Shown here piece by piece: positions 15,175-22,566 of a stretch of DNA of 64,000 nucleotides. The translations under genes were made by a program, and so were the position numbers. Every line of letters starts with the position of its first letter. Positions within the stretch are counted from its first letter, which is position 1. Below the pieces are notes generated by a model that saw only the letters and a program-made list of their open reading frames with translations, ran no database searches and was not told the origin of the DNA. This DNA comes from SIG636 sp045592105 (lineage in GTDB: Bacteria; Bacillota; Clostridia; Oscillospirales; CAG-382), in the NCBI GenBank assembly GCA_045592105.1, contig JAZNUB010000033.1, positions 1-64,000 of the forward strand. The letters are read 5' to 3'.

Positions 15175-16803
15175 ATGATGGAAGAAAGAAGAAACGCAGT
15201 AATTTATGCAAGGTTTTCCTCCGACAATCAGCGTGAGGAGTCTATTGAAGGTCAGCTTCGTGAGTGCAAGGCTTTTGCCGAGAAGAACGGCTACCTTATC
15301 GTAGGCACTTACATAGACCGTGCCTACTCTGCTCGTACCGCTGACCGCCCCGACTTTCAAAACATGATTAAGGACAGCGCAAACAAGTCCTTTGATTATG
15401 TTATAGTCTGGAAGCTTGACCGTTTTTCAAGAAATCGCATTGACTCTGCTATGTATAAGAGCATGTTGAAGAAGAACAAGGTTAAGGTCATATCCGCTAC
15501 CGAAAACATAACGGATGACCCAACGGGAATACTTATGGAAGCCGTACTTGAGGGAATGTCCGAATATTATTCGGCAGACCTATCTGAGAAAATTCTGCGC
15601 GGACTTACGGAAAACGCTCTTAAATGCAAATCCAACGGCGGAGCTGTTCCAATTGGATATAAAGTATGCAATCAGTATTATGAGATAGACCCTCTTACTG
15701 CTCCTGCGGTGGTGGAGGCTTTTGAAAGCTATGCAAACGGAGCAACGATGCGCCAAGTTGCAGATGAGCTTAACGCAAAGGGCGTGAAGAACAACGTTGG
15801 CGGCAAGGTTACCGTAAACGCTGTTGCCCGAATGCTTCACAACCGAAAATATATAGGCGAGTACAAGTTCAGGGACATAATAACCCCTAACGGCATACCT
15901 GCGATAGTAACCGTTGAGCTTTTTGAACGTGTACAAAGCAGAATGGAGATAAACAAAAAAGCCCCTGCCAAGCACAAGGCAGAGGACGAGTACATACTGT
16001 CGGGTAAGCTGTTTTGTGGCAAGTGCGAAAGAATGATGACTGGCGAAAGCGGCACAAGTCATACTTTGGATGTACACAGATATTACAAATGCTACGGTGT
16101 CAGAAAGCACTTTTGCGATAAGAAGACGGTCAAGAAGGATTACATCGAGAACCTTGTTATAAAACATATACAAAGCATCATGTTCGATGATAAGCTGATT
16201 GACCTCTTGGCTGATGACGTTTTAGAGGAACTAAACAAAGAAAATACTGTTATTCCTATTTTGAGAAAACAGTATTCTGAGACAGCTAAAGGCATCGAAA
16301 ACATCATCAATGCCATACAGCAGGGGATACTTACCCCGTCAACCAAACAAAGGCTTGAGGAATTGGAAAGAGCCAAAACAGAGCTATCTATGCAAATAGC
16401 TAAGGAGGAAATGAAAAAGCCGGCTCTTACAAAAGCAATGGTTGTGGAATGGTTTACAAAGCTTAGAAAGTTTGACATCACCAAAACCGAACACCGCAGA
16501 AGATTGGTTGACGCTTTTATCAACGCAGTTTTCCTTTACGATGACAGAATAGTAATTGTGTTCAATTACAAAGACAGCGCAAAAACAACGTCCCTTGAAG
16601 ACGTAACCGCTTCTCCCATAGGTTCAGATTTAAACACGGACGCTCCACCAACAAAAACAGAACATTTGTCTACCGACAAATGTTCTGTTTTTGTTTATCC
16701 AAGCCGCAGGCTTGGCATATCATCAGTCCCTGCGGGGCTGGATATCATCACGGCAACGCCGTGTATCTCATCACGCGCCAGCGTGCATTTCCCTGCGGCT
16801 TGA
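15175..16803 (+). CDS. Large serine recombinase (site-specific integrase)
   Basis: A 542-residue protein. The N-terminal resolvase domain has AVIYARFSSDNQREESIEGQ (catalytic Ser), DRAYSARTADRPDF, and WKLDRFSRNRID. A recombinase domain follows (GAVPIGYKVCN through LHNRKYIGEYKF), then a zinc ribbon (LFCGKCERMMTG...YYKCYG...CDKK) and a coiled coil (about 365-410). These integrases insert and excise mobile elements at att sites without tRNA bias. The final residues, from about 495 on, are encoded by the intrinsic terminator at 16654-16694 and by hairpin array A2, so the last 45 or so residues look like read-through of non-coding repeats. The region between start and promoter has no other gene. 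Confidence 0.9.
   Translation: MMEERRNAVIYARFSSDNQREESIEGQLRECKAFAEKNGYLIVGTYIDRAYSARTADRPDFQNMIKDSANKSFDYVIVWKLDRFSRNRIDSAMYKSMLKKNKVKVISATENITDDPTGILMEAVLEGMSEYYSADLSEKILRGLTENALKCKSNGGAVPIGYKVCNQYYEIDPLTAPAVVEAFESYANGATMRQVADELNAKGVKNNVGGKVTVNAVARMLHNRKYIGEYKFRDIITPNGIPAIVTVELFERVQSRMEINKKAPAKHKAEDEYILSGKLFCGKCERMMTGESGTSHTLDVHRYYKCYGVRKHFCDKKTVKKDYIENLVIKHIQSIMFDDKLIDLLADDVLEELNKENTVIPILRKQYSETAKGIENIINAIQQGILTPSTKQRLEELERAKTELSMQIAKEEMKKPALTKAMVVEWFTKLRKFDITKTEHRRRLVDAFINAVFLYDDRIVIVFNYKDSAKTTSLEDVTASPIGSDLNTDAPPTKTEHLSTDKCSVFVYPSRRLGISSVPAGLDIITATPCISSRASVHFPAA
16654..16694 (+). terminator. Intrinsic terminator embedded in the recombinase 3' end
   Basis: AAAACAGAACATTTGTC pairs perfectly with GACAAATGTTCTGTTTT around loop TACC, followed by a T-rich tract. 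It lies inside the open reading frame, about 110 bp before the stop codon. The same TCTACCGA loop occurs in the terminator at 17686-17724. Confidence 0.85.
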
Positions 16804-16886
16804 TGAGATACAATGCTCCGCATTGATGATATACCGCAACAAGTTGCGGATGATATACACGCCTTCGGCGTGATTGAGACGTGAGT
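16698..16886. repeat. Hairpin array A2
   Basis: A chain of short palindromes, AAGCC-GCA-GGCTT, TCCCTGCGGGGCTGGA, ACGGC-AAC-GCCGT, ACGCGCCAGCGT, AATGCTCCGCATT, CGCAACAAGTTGCG and ACGCCTTCGGCGT, joined by linkers TATCATCA, ATGATATAC and TGAGATACA. Stem sequences vary freely while pairing is kept. It overlaps the recombinase 3' end by about 100 bp and begins directly after that gene's terminator. Confidence 0.8.
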
Positions 16887-16948
16887 TGGCGAAAGTTCTT
16901 GAAGTAGCCTATAAAATATGATATAATCCCCTCGAAGGGAGTGATTAT

Positions 16949-17296
16949 ATGGCCAAAAACTATTTATTGATATATTCAGAACAGCTTGCGACCGATATGG
17001 AATTACTTTGTCAAAATATAAAAGCTCCTTCCAACACTCTTTTCCAGATCCGAAAAAGTTCAAGTAGTGTGTACGCAAATATACGTGAGGCAAATTACGG
17101 ACAGAGCAAAGCAGATATGCTTTCAAAATTTGAGATCGCGCTAAAAGAATGTAGCGAAACTGAGGGGTGGTTACAGCTACTATTCAACACAAACAGCATT
17201 GATGAAGAAACGTATAAAAACCACAGAAATCTTTGCGGACGTATCAGACGAATGTTGATTGCGAGTTGTAAAACCTTGAAGGAGAAAACGAAATGA
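16949..17296 (+). CDS. Four-helix-bundle protein (23S rRNA intervening-sequence type)
   Basis: A 115-residue, wholly helical protein. The pattern LFQIRKSSSSVYANIREANYGQ and FEIALKECSETEGWLQLLF is typical of the S23/IVP four-helix-bundle family, to which the Avd accessory proteins of diversity-generating retroelements also belong. No reverse transcriptase or variable repeat is present, so a DGR role is unlikely here. Family members are common cargo on mobile elements and their function is mostly unknown; they form pentameric barrels and bind nucleic acid. The ATG follows GGGAG by 10 nt and the gene overlaps the next by 4 nt (ATGA). Confidence 0.8.
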   Translation: MAKNYLLIYSEQLATDMELLCQNIKAPSNTLFQIRKSSSSVYANIREANYGQSKADMLSKFEIALKECSETEGWLQLLFNTNSIDEETYKNHRNLCGRIRRMLIASCKTLKEKTK

Positions 17297-17610
17297 ACAA
17301 TACGAAATGGACAGAGATATTCAAAGAATTTTATTATGGCATTGAATGTGCAGAGGATGAAAATTTAAGAAACATACTGATTCCATGGACAACCAAAACG
17401 ATAAATGGCTATATATACTCTGATACGACATGGACGCATTTTGGCGTTGATATGGAATATTCAAAAGAGATAGAATGGTTAAAAATTGATTTAACTCCTA
17501 TAAACAAAGAAATTGTGATTGATATTTTGAAAAAAATTCATGTTCCCGGCGAGGTATTTGACGATTGTGTTTATGTATACGGCTATCGAACAGATGTTGA
17601 CTACATATAA
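17293..17610 (+). CDS. DUF6678-like small protein, translationally coupled
   Basis: A 105-residue acidic, soluble protein that begins in the stop codon of the four-helix-bundle gene (ATGA, 17293). The first part NNTKWTEIFKEFYYGIEC and the phrases PWTTKTINGYIYSDTTWTHFG and IEWLKIDL fit the DUF6678 pattern (family assignment from memory, moderate certainty). Proteins of this size are frequent among contact-dependent immunity and mobile-element cargo genes. Coupled translation suggests it works with the upstream protein, but no activity can be stated. Confidence 0.6.
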   Translation: MNNTKWTEIFKEFYYGIECAEDENLRNILIPWTTKTINGYIYSDTTWTHFGVDMEYSKEIEWLKIDLTPINKEIVIDILKKIHVPGEVFDDCVYVYGYRTDVDYI

Positions 17611-17685
17611 TAATATACAATTCATTTGGACACCTTATGTTCGAATCCCCCCGTTTAGACATCTTTTATCACGTTTAAGGCAACA

Positions 17686-17724
17686 AAAACGCAATTTTGT
17701 CTACCGACAAAGGTGCGTTTTTTG
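17686..17724 (+). terminator. Intrinsic terminator of the two-gene cargo unit
   Basis: AAAACGCA-x-TTTTGTC pairs with GACAAA-xx-TGCGTTTT around loop TACC and ends in T6. It shares design and loop with the recombinase terminator and is likewise followed by a hairpin array. Confidence 0.8.
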
Positions 17725-18003
17725 GATGATATTTGCCTGCGGCAAATGATATTGGCTACGCCAATGATGACGGCTTCGCCTAATGATGTGTGGCTTCGCC
17801 GCAGTTTGAGGCAAACATCGCATCATTGCGGAACGAAGTGGAGCAACATCATTTTTAGCAAAGAGAAAAACATCATATCGCCGTAAGGCGTATATCGTCA
17901 CGCGAAGCGTGTATCTCATCAGCCGTAGGCTGTATTCCGCTTTCGCGATGATGATATACAATTCCTGCGGAATTGATGATATACACGGCTTTAGCCTTGA
18001 TTT
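17725..18003. repeat. Hairpin array A3
   Basis: Continuous short palindromes (TTTGCCTGCGGCAAA, TTGGCTACGCCAA, ATCGCCGTAAGGCG, CACGCGAAGCGTG, CAGCCGTAGGCTG, CAATTCCTGCGGAATTG and others) spaced by ATGATAT/ATATCATC linkers. Segment 17879-17961 is nearly the same as 705-787 in array A1. Positions 17800-17870 are less regular. No gene is likely; the ORFs here are in palindromic sequence. Confidence 0.8.
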
Positions 18004-18049
18004 ATTGGCAAAAGCGCGATATAATGAAGCCAAGGGAGGCGGTGAAATA

Positions 18050-18496
18050 ATGAATACACAGATGTATTCCAAGGAAAACTTTTTAGAAATGGATCCTATG
18101 CATGATTCATACGCTTCAAAAATACATGTTTTAAATAACACTTTGATCATTACATATGATGAGCTTGATAAGTGTGTGCAAAATGCTGATGGATCACCTT
18201 GTTATAAATATAAACGCTTAGTTATAAAGTACGAATTTGACTCTTTCTGTGATGCAAAATTATACTATGGTAAAAACAAATATAAAATCATTGACTTGCA
18301 AGAACAAATAGGGATATTTAACAAACTGATGGACGGCTGTGTATTTATGTCGTATAAGTATGCAGTGGATTGCTGTAAAGAAATAACCTTGGATTTTAAC
18401 ATAAGAAAAAGGCGAAAAGATAGGTTTTTACACAATAAATATTGGGGTGTAGAAATAAGTCTGGATGCTACAATGGTTACATATGATTGGATGTAA
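18050..18496 (+). CDS. Unrecognised 148-residue cargo protein
   Basis: The ATG at 18050 has GGAGG 11 nt upstream; the frame is open further back only through hairpin array A3 and should not be extended. The protein is soluble and charged, with alternating beta-like segments (VLNNTLIITYDELDKC, RLVIKYEFDSFCDAKLYY) and a C-terminal basic patch (IRKRRKDRF) ending LDATMVTYDWM. Size, composition and isolated position in a chain of single-gene cargo resemble polymorphic-toxin immunity proteins, but no family is recognised. AT-richer than its core-genome neighbours. Confidence 0.6.
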   Translation: MNTQMYSKENFLEMDPMHDSYASKIHVLNNTLIITYDELDKCVQNADGSPCYKYKRLVIKYEFDSFCDAKLYYGKNKYKIIDLQEQIGIFNKLMDGCVFMSYKYAVDCCKEITLDFNIRKRRKDRFLHNKYWGVEISLDATMVTYDWM

Positions 18497-18556
18497 TCGT
18501 TAAATTGGTATACACCGTTTTTGTTTTTACCCCTGTTTAGATCTCTTTTTGCCCAT

Positions 18557-18584
18557 TTATCGCGCTTCGGGCGATTTTATTGAA
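18557..18584 (+). terminator. Weak intrinsic terminator
   Basis: ATCGC-GCTTCG-GGCGAT hairpin followed by TTTATT, about 60 nt after the orphan gene stop. Confidence 0.55.
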
Positions 18585-18641
18585 ATATGCAGTAATTCGT
18601 GGTATAATCAGTTCGATAAATAAGAATTTGTGGGTATAATT

Positions 18642-19283
18642 ATGAAACTGACAAAGAGAAACATCGTTGTTTTATGTTGCTCACTTGTATTGATATGTGC
18701 AGTCACATTCAGCGCAAGATTCATAAAATACATAGACATAACTGCACTTAAAATAATAACTAAAGTTTTCCTCAATCTGTTAAATGGGCTTATCGCATTT
18801 ATTGCAATGAAACTAACGGATATGAAAATCGAGATTGACCTCAAAAACAAACGTCAATATTTGATTGGTATTGCGATTGCACTTGTTCTAAGTGTTGTAA
18901 TTGCCGTTATTCCTGCTCTTTGCGGTTTTTCGTTGGTAGGAAATCATGCGGATTTTTCGTGGTTTGTACTCATCTATGATTTGTTGTTCCTTTTGTTAAT
19001 TATAGGTCCGGTAGAAGAATTTATATTTCGTGTATATTTGCAAGATGCCTTTGTAAGTTTCTTTGAAAAGAATAAGTGGCTTGGGATTGTAATCGCATCA
19101 TTCCTGTTCGGATTGTTTCATATCATCAACGGAAGTATCATTCAGGTACTGTTCACATTTTTTATAGGACTTGTATTTGGTTTTGCAAAACACAAAATTA
19201 AGGATTGCGGTTATGTAGGTGTTGCTTTCGGGCACGGATTATATGACTTTTTGAATACCCTTGTGAGAATGTTTATCGTTTGA
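18642..19283 (+). CDS. CPBP-family intramembrane metalloprotease
   Basis: A 213-residue protein with six to eight membrane helices. The CPBP (Abi) motifs are in order: EEFIFRVYLQ (glutamates and Arg), FGLFHIING (first His), and FGHGLYDFLN (second His with Asn). These residues form the membrane-embedded active site seen in Rce1-type proteases. In Gram-positive bacteria such genes often accompany bacteriocin loci as self-immunity or maturation factors; here no bacteriocin is visible, and it is one of several isolated cargo genes. I use ATG 18642; a GTG four codons earlier is also possible. Confidence 0.8.
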   Translation: MKLTKRNIVVLCCSLVLICAVTFSARFIKYIDITALKIITKVFLNLLNGLIAFIAMKLTDMKIEIDLKNKRQYLIGIAIALVLSVVIAVIPALCGFSLVGNHADFSWFVLIYDLLFLLLIIGPVEEFIFRVYLQDAFVSFFEKNKWLGIVIASFLFGLFHIINGSIIQVLFTFFIGLVFGFAKHKIKDCGYVGVAFGHGLYDFLNTLVRMFIV

Positions 19284-19338
19284 CAAATTCGGGGTTATAG
19301 AACAATTTGCTTTTTTCATATATATCGTGTTGTTATTA

Positions 19339-19367
19339 TTGCATTTTTGCGGAATATATTGTATAAT
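19339..19367 (+). promoter_or_regulatory. Promoter of the SPFH-MscS unit
   Basis: TTGCAT (19339-19344), a 17-bp spacer and TATAAT (19362-19367), about 55 bp before the ATG at 19421; GAAAGGAAC precedes that start. Confidence 0.7.
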
Positions 19368-19420
19368 ACGTTTATTGATTAGTAGTTGATAATAAAAACA
19401 TTCAGAAAGGAACTGATATT

Positions 19421-20872
19421 ATGGGACTTATTAAAGCAGGTATAGGTGCTCTCGGCGGCACATTGGCAGATCAATGGAAGGAGTTTTTCTATTGCGACTC
19501 ACTTCCTAACGACGTGCTTGTAAGAAAAGGACAAAAGAGAACCAGCAGCAGATCCTCCAACACCAAGGGCGAGGACAATATAATTTCCAACGGTTCAGGC
19601 ATTGCCGTTGCAGACGGTCAGTGCATGATAATAGTTGAGCAGGGCAAGATAGTGGAAGTATGTGCAGAGCCCGGTGAGTTCACATACGATACTTCAACAG
19701 AGCCTTCCATATTCTCCGGCAGCCTTGGCAAGAGCATAATTGACACGTTTAAGACCATCGGCAAGCGTTTTGCATACGGCGGCGACACGGGCAAAGACCA
19801 AAGAGTGTATTACTTCAACACAAAAGAAATACTTGGCAACAAGTTTGGTACTAAAACGCCTATAATGTTTGAGGTTGCAAGCAAGGCGCTTGCCTTTAGC
19901 AAAACCGTTGGCATCCGTTGCAACGGCATCTACTCCTATGAGATAAGCAACCCCTTGCTTTTCTATACCAACGTATGCGGCAACGTAGAAAACGAATACA
20001 CGAGAGATCAGATAGACGAAACCTTGAAGACAGAGTTTATCTCCGCCCTTCAGCCCGCATTCTCTGCATTGACGGCGTTGGAGCTAAGACCTGCACAGAT
20101 ACCCGGCAAGGTAAACGAGCTTAAGGCGGCAATGAATGAGGCTCTTAAAGCAGAGTGGGAGGACAGCCGCGGTATAACCATAGGTAAGATAGCGCTTAAC
20201 CCCATAAGCCTTGCAGACGAGGATATGAAGGCGCTTAAGGAAATGGAAGATGCGGCTCTTATGGGCAGCAGCGGCTTTATGATGGCAGGCAGAATGACCA
20301 ATGCTACTGCTGATGCGATGAACGCAGCGGCTAACAACTCTGCCGGTGCTATGACGGGCTTTTTAGGCATGGGCATGGCAAGTAACGCAATGGGCGGCGG
20401 CTTTAACGCGGCACAAAACTTTTACAATATGGGTATGCAACAGCAAGCTCAGCAGCAACAGCAGGGGGTAGTAAACCCTGCGATTCAAAGAGATATGGAA
20501 GCAGGCAAAGGCGCCATGGGCTGGAAATGCGCTTGCGGCGCAACCGTAACGGGCAATTTCTGCCCCGAATGCGGCGCAAAGAAGCCTGAGCCTAAGGTTG
20601 AAGGCGGTTGGAAATGCGCTTGCGGCGCTACACCTACGGGTAAGTTCTGCCCCGAATGCGGCGCACCAAGGCCCGCAGAGGTTGAGGGTTGGACCTGCTC
20701 CTGCGGTGCAGTAAACAAGGGCAAGTTCTGCCCTAACTGCGGAGCGAAGAAGCCCGCGGGCGTTCCTCAGTACAAGTGCGATAAGTGCGGCTGGGAGCCC
20801 GAAAAGGGAACAACTCCCCCTAAGTTCTGCCCCGAATGCGGAGACCCCTTTGACGGTGGCGATATAGCTTAA
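19421..20872 (+). CDS. SPFH-domain protein with C-terminal zinc ribbons (YdjI-like, 'virion core protein' type)
   Basis: A 483-residue cytosolic protein. Residues 1-290 form the SPFH_like domain (for example FFYCDSLPNDVLVRKGQKR, GQCMIIVEQGKIVEVCAEPGEFTYD). A Met/Gln/Ala-rich linker (about 290-360, with a CAA/CAG run encoding poly-Gln) follows, then four zinc ribbons with CxCGA...FCPxCG patterns (about 365-475). B. subtilis YdjI, of the same family, helps recruit the YdjG/YdjH membrane complex. The zinc-ribbon array could bind partners. MscS follows after 29 nt, hinting at a shared envelope-stress role (inference). Confidence 0.85.
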   Translation: MGLIKAGIGALGGTLADQWKEFFYCDSLPNDVLVRKGQKRTSSRSSNTKGEDNIISNGSGIAVADGQCMIIVEQGKIVEVCAEPGEFTYDTSTEPSIFSGSLGKSIIDTFKTIGKRFAYGGDTGKDQRVYYFNTKEILGNKFGTKTPIMFEVASKALAFSKTVGIRCNGIYSYEISNPLLFYTNVCGNVENEYTRDQIDETLKTEFISALQPAFSALTALELRPAQIPGKVNELKAAMNEALKAEWEDSRGITIGKIALNPISLADEDMKALKEMEDAALMGSSGFMMAGRMTNATADAMNAAANNSAGAMTGFLGMGMASNAMGGGFNAAQNFYNMGMQQQAQQQQQGVVNPAIQRDMEAGKGAMGWKCACGATVTGNFCPECGAKKPEPKVEGGWKCACGATPTGKFCPECGAPRPAEVEGWTCSCGAVNKGKFCPNCGAKKPAGVPQYKCDKCGWEPEKGTTPPKFCPECGDPFDGGDIA

Positions 20873-20901
20873 TATACGTTTAGGGCAGAGGTATTAGGTT
20901 T

Positions 20902-21714
20902 ATGGATTGGAAACAGGCGTGGCATTTCTTGTTTGAGCTTGGTGCCTCTTGGGGTATTAAGCTGTTAGGCTCCATTGTTGTGCTGCTTGTCGGCTTAAAG
21001 CTTATAAAGTGGGTAAAAAAGTGGATAAAATCCACCCATAAGCTTATTAAGATAGATGATAGCGTGCGCTCGTTTCTTGTAAGCTTCACGGGGTTTGCAC
21101 TTTACACGGTGCTGTTTATTACCGTTGCGATGATGCTGGGGATACCCGCAACCTCGTTTCTTGCGGCGATAGCCTCTTGCGGGGTTGCAATAGGGCTTGC
21201 TTTGCAGGGTGCTTTAAGCAACTTTGCGGGCGGGCTGATGATATTGATATTTAAGCCGTTTAAGGTTGGCGATTATATCACCACGGCAGAAACAGCAGGA
21301 ACCGTGATTGCCATAACGGTTGTTTATACCGTGCTTAAAACGCCTGATAACAAGGTTATAACCGTGCCCAACGGCACGCTAACAAACACCGTGGTGGAAA
21401 ACTATTCCGCGGTGGAAAAACGCAGGGTGGATCTTAACTTTAACACCTCGTACTCTTGCGATGTGGACAAGGTGAAGGAGCTGATTTTGCGCGTTATAAG
21501 CAGCCATCCGCAGGTGCTTAACGACCCTGCGCCGTTTGCTCGGCTATCAGAGCACGGGCAAAGCGCGCTTGTGTTTACCGTGCGCGTTTGGTGCAAAACG
21601 GAGGACTATTGGAACGTTAGGTTTGACCTTGTGGAGGACGTGAAGAAGGCGTTCGACGCAAGCGGAATAGTAATACCGTATCCGCAGATGGACGTGCATA
21701 TTAACAAGTATTAA
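20902..21714 (+). CDS. mscS: Small-conductance mechanosensitive channel (MscS family)
   Basis: A 270-residue protein close to the E. coli MscS length. It has three N-terminal membrane helices, the pore-lining TM3 with alternating small residues (ATSFLAAIASCGVAIGLALQGALSNFAGGLMI), the beta domain signature FKPFKVGDYI and VPNGTLTNTVVENYS, and the alpha-beta C-terminal domain. It opens under membrane tension to release osmolytes during hypo-osmotic shock. It probably belongs to one transcript with the SPFH gene 29 nt upstream. The terminator at 21848 follows. Confidence 0.9.
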   Translation: MDWKQAWHFLFELGASWGIKLLGSIVVLLVGLKLIKWVKKWIKSTHKLIKIDDSVRSFLVSFTGFALYTVLFITVAMMLGIPATSFLAAIASCGVAIGLALQGALSNFAGGLMILIFKPFKVGDYITTAETAGTVIAITVVYTVLKTPDNKVITVPNGTLTNTVVENYSAVEKRRVDLNFNTSYSCDVDKVKELILRVISSHPQVLNDPAPFARLSEHGQSALVFTVRVWCKTEDYWNVRFDLVEDVKKAFDASGIVIPYPQMDVHINKY

Positions 21715-21739
21715 TAATGGGGATGTAAAAATGCCGGAA

Positions 21740-21888
21740 CCCTACGCACCGCAACAAGGTTTAACTTTAAAATAAAGCCTTGTACTTAAATTGTAGGGCA
21801 ACGCATCTTGTATTTTAGTGAAGTTTTGTCACTCGGCAAACTTAGTTGGGGCTGTATCAAATCGTTCGATTTGATACAGCCCCTTTTG
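21740..21888. repeat. Repeat C remnant and bidirectional terminator
   Basis: CCCTACGCACCGCAACAAGG followed by TTTAACTTTAAAATAAAGCC and later TGTAGGGCA, CTTGTATTTTAGTGAAGTTT. The same pieces recur at 36640-36660 and 36825-36860. It ends with a strong hairpin GGGGCTGTATCAAATCG/CGATTTGATACAGCCCC followed by T4 (21848-21888), serving mscS on the plus strand and possibly the minus-strand gene at 21911. Confidence 0.65.
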
Positions 21889-21910
21889 TGTTTTATAAAA
21901 CTAACAACCT

Positions 21911-22435
21911 TTAATAAGAAGAAGTGGAAGCTACTACTATTAGAATAAAATAAAAGAACAAAACAAGCAGCGAAACAGCCGACAATATAACACCAACTAA
22001 CGCCTTGCCCTTGCTTTTGCCCGCTTTAGAGGACTGAAGGGTGCCGATTATACCGAGAATAAGGCCGGGTATTGCAAGGAAAAGGGAAAAAATATTGTAA
22101 ATAGGTATCCAGCAGAAAACAACGGCGATTATGGAAAGTATCATAGATGCAATGCCTTTGCCATTGCCGGGGTTAGGTTCGTTTACAGGCTGAACGTATT
22201 GATATACAGGCTGTTGATACGTGGGTTGTTGATACGCAGGCTGCTGGTACGCGGGCTGCTGGTACGCGGGCTGCTGATACGCAGGCTGTTGGTACGCAGG
22301 TTGCTGCTGGGTGGGCTGCTGGTACGCGGGTTGAGACTCTTCTTTCTTGGGCTGGTTTGTTTGGATCGGGTTACCGCAATTGCCGCAAAAAGCAGCGTTT
22401 TCGTCACACGGGTTACCGCATATTGGACAATACAT
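21911..22435 (-). CDS. Zinc-ribbon membrane protein with PAYQQ repeats (DUF4190-like)
   Basis: A 174-residue protein. The N-terminal zinc ribbon is CPICGNPCDENAAFCGNCG, followed by a linker of about nine pentapeptides (PAYQQ and variants) encoded by 15-bp tandem repeats (CAGCCCGCGTACCAG type). The C-terminal half has two membrane helices (IASMILSIIAVVFCWIPIY, LFLAIPGLILGIIG) plus a third at the end, the DUF4190 arrangement. Function unknown; such proteins are common in Clostridia. The repeat region is prone to length change. Confidence 0.75.
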   Translation of the reverse strand: MYCPICGNPCDENAAFCGNCGNPIQTNQPKKEESQPAYQQPTQQQPAYQQPAYQQPAYQQPAYQQPAYQQPTYQQPVYQYVQPVNEPNPGNGKGIASMILSIIAVVFCWIPIYNIFSLFLAIPGLILGIIGTLQSSKAGKSKGKALVGVILSAVSLLVLFFYFILIVVASTSSY

Positions 22436-22509
22436 ATTATAATCCTCCTATAAGCTTTTAATTATGCACATTATAACATAAAGCTTTTGAAATATCAAGT
22501 ATTAATCGC

Positions 22510-22547
22510 CACAATAAAAATATGGAGCTGTGAAACTACAGCTCCAA
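22510..22547 (-). terminator. Intrinsic terminator of homoserine dehydrogenase
   Basis: On the minus strand GGAGCTGT/ACAGCTCC with a 6-nt loop, then ATATTTTTATT. Confidence 0.75.
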
Positions 22548-22566
22548 TTTATTGTTGGGGTGATTT

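Noticed and set aside
14776..15360. Minus-strand ORF of 194 codons across the recombinase promoter
   Set aside because: It spans the iteron-like repeats, the recombinase promoter and the 5' end of the recombinase gene; no motif or ribosome site.
16949..17296. Four-helix-bundle protein as an Avd of a diversity-generating retroelement
   Set aside because: No reverse transcriptase, template repeat or variable repeat is found nearby.
17636..17652. TTCGAATCC string like a tRNA T-arm, possible att site
   Set aside because: No other tRNA elements around it and no match to the tRNA-Ala 3' end at 7718-7793; only a short chance match.
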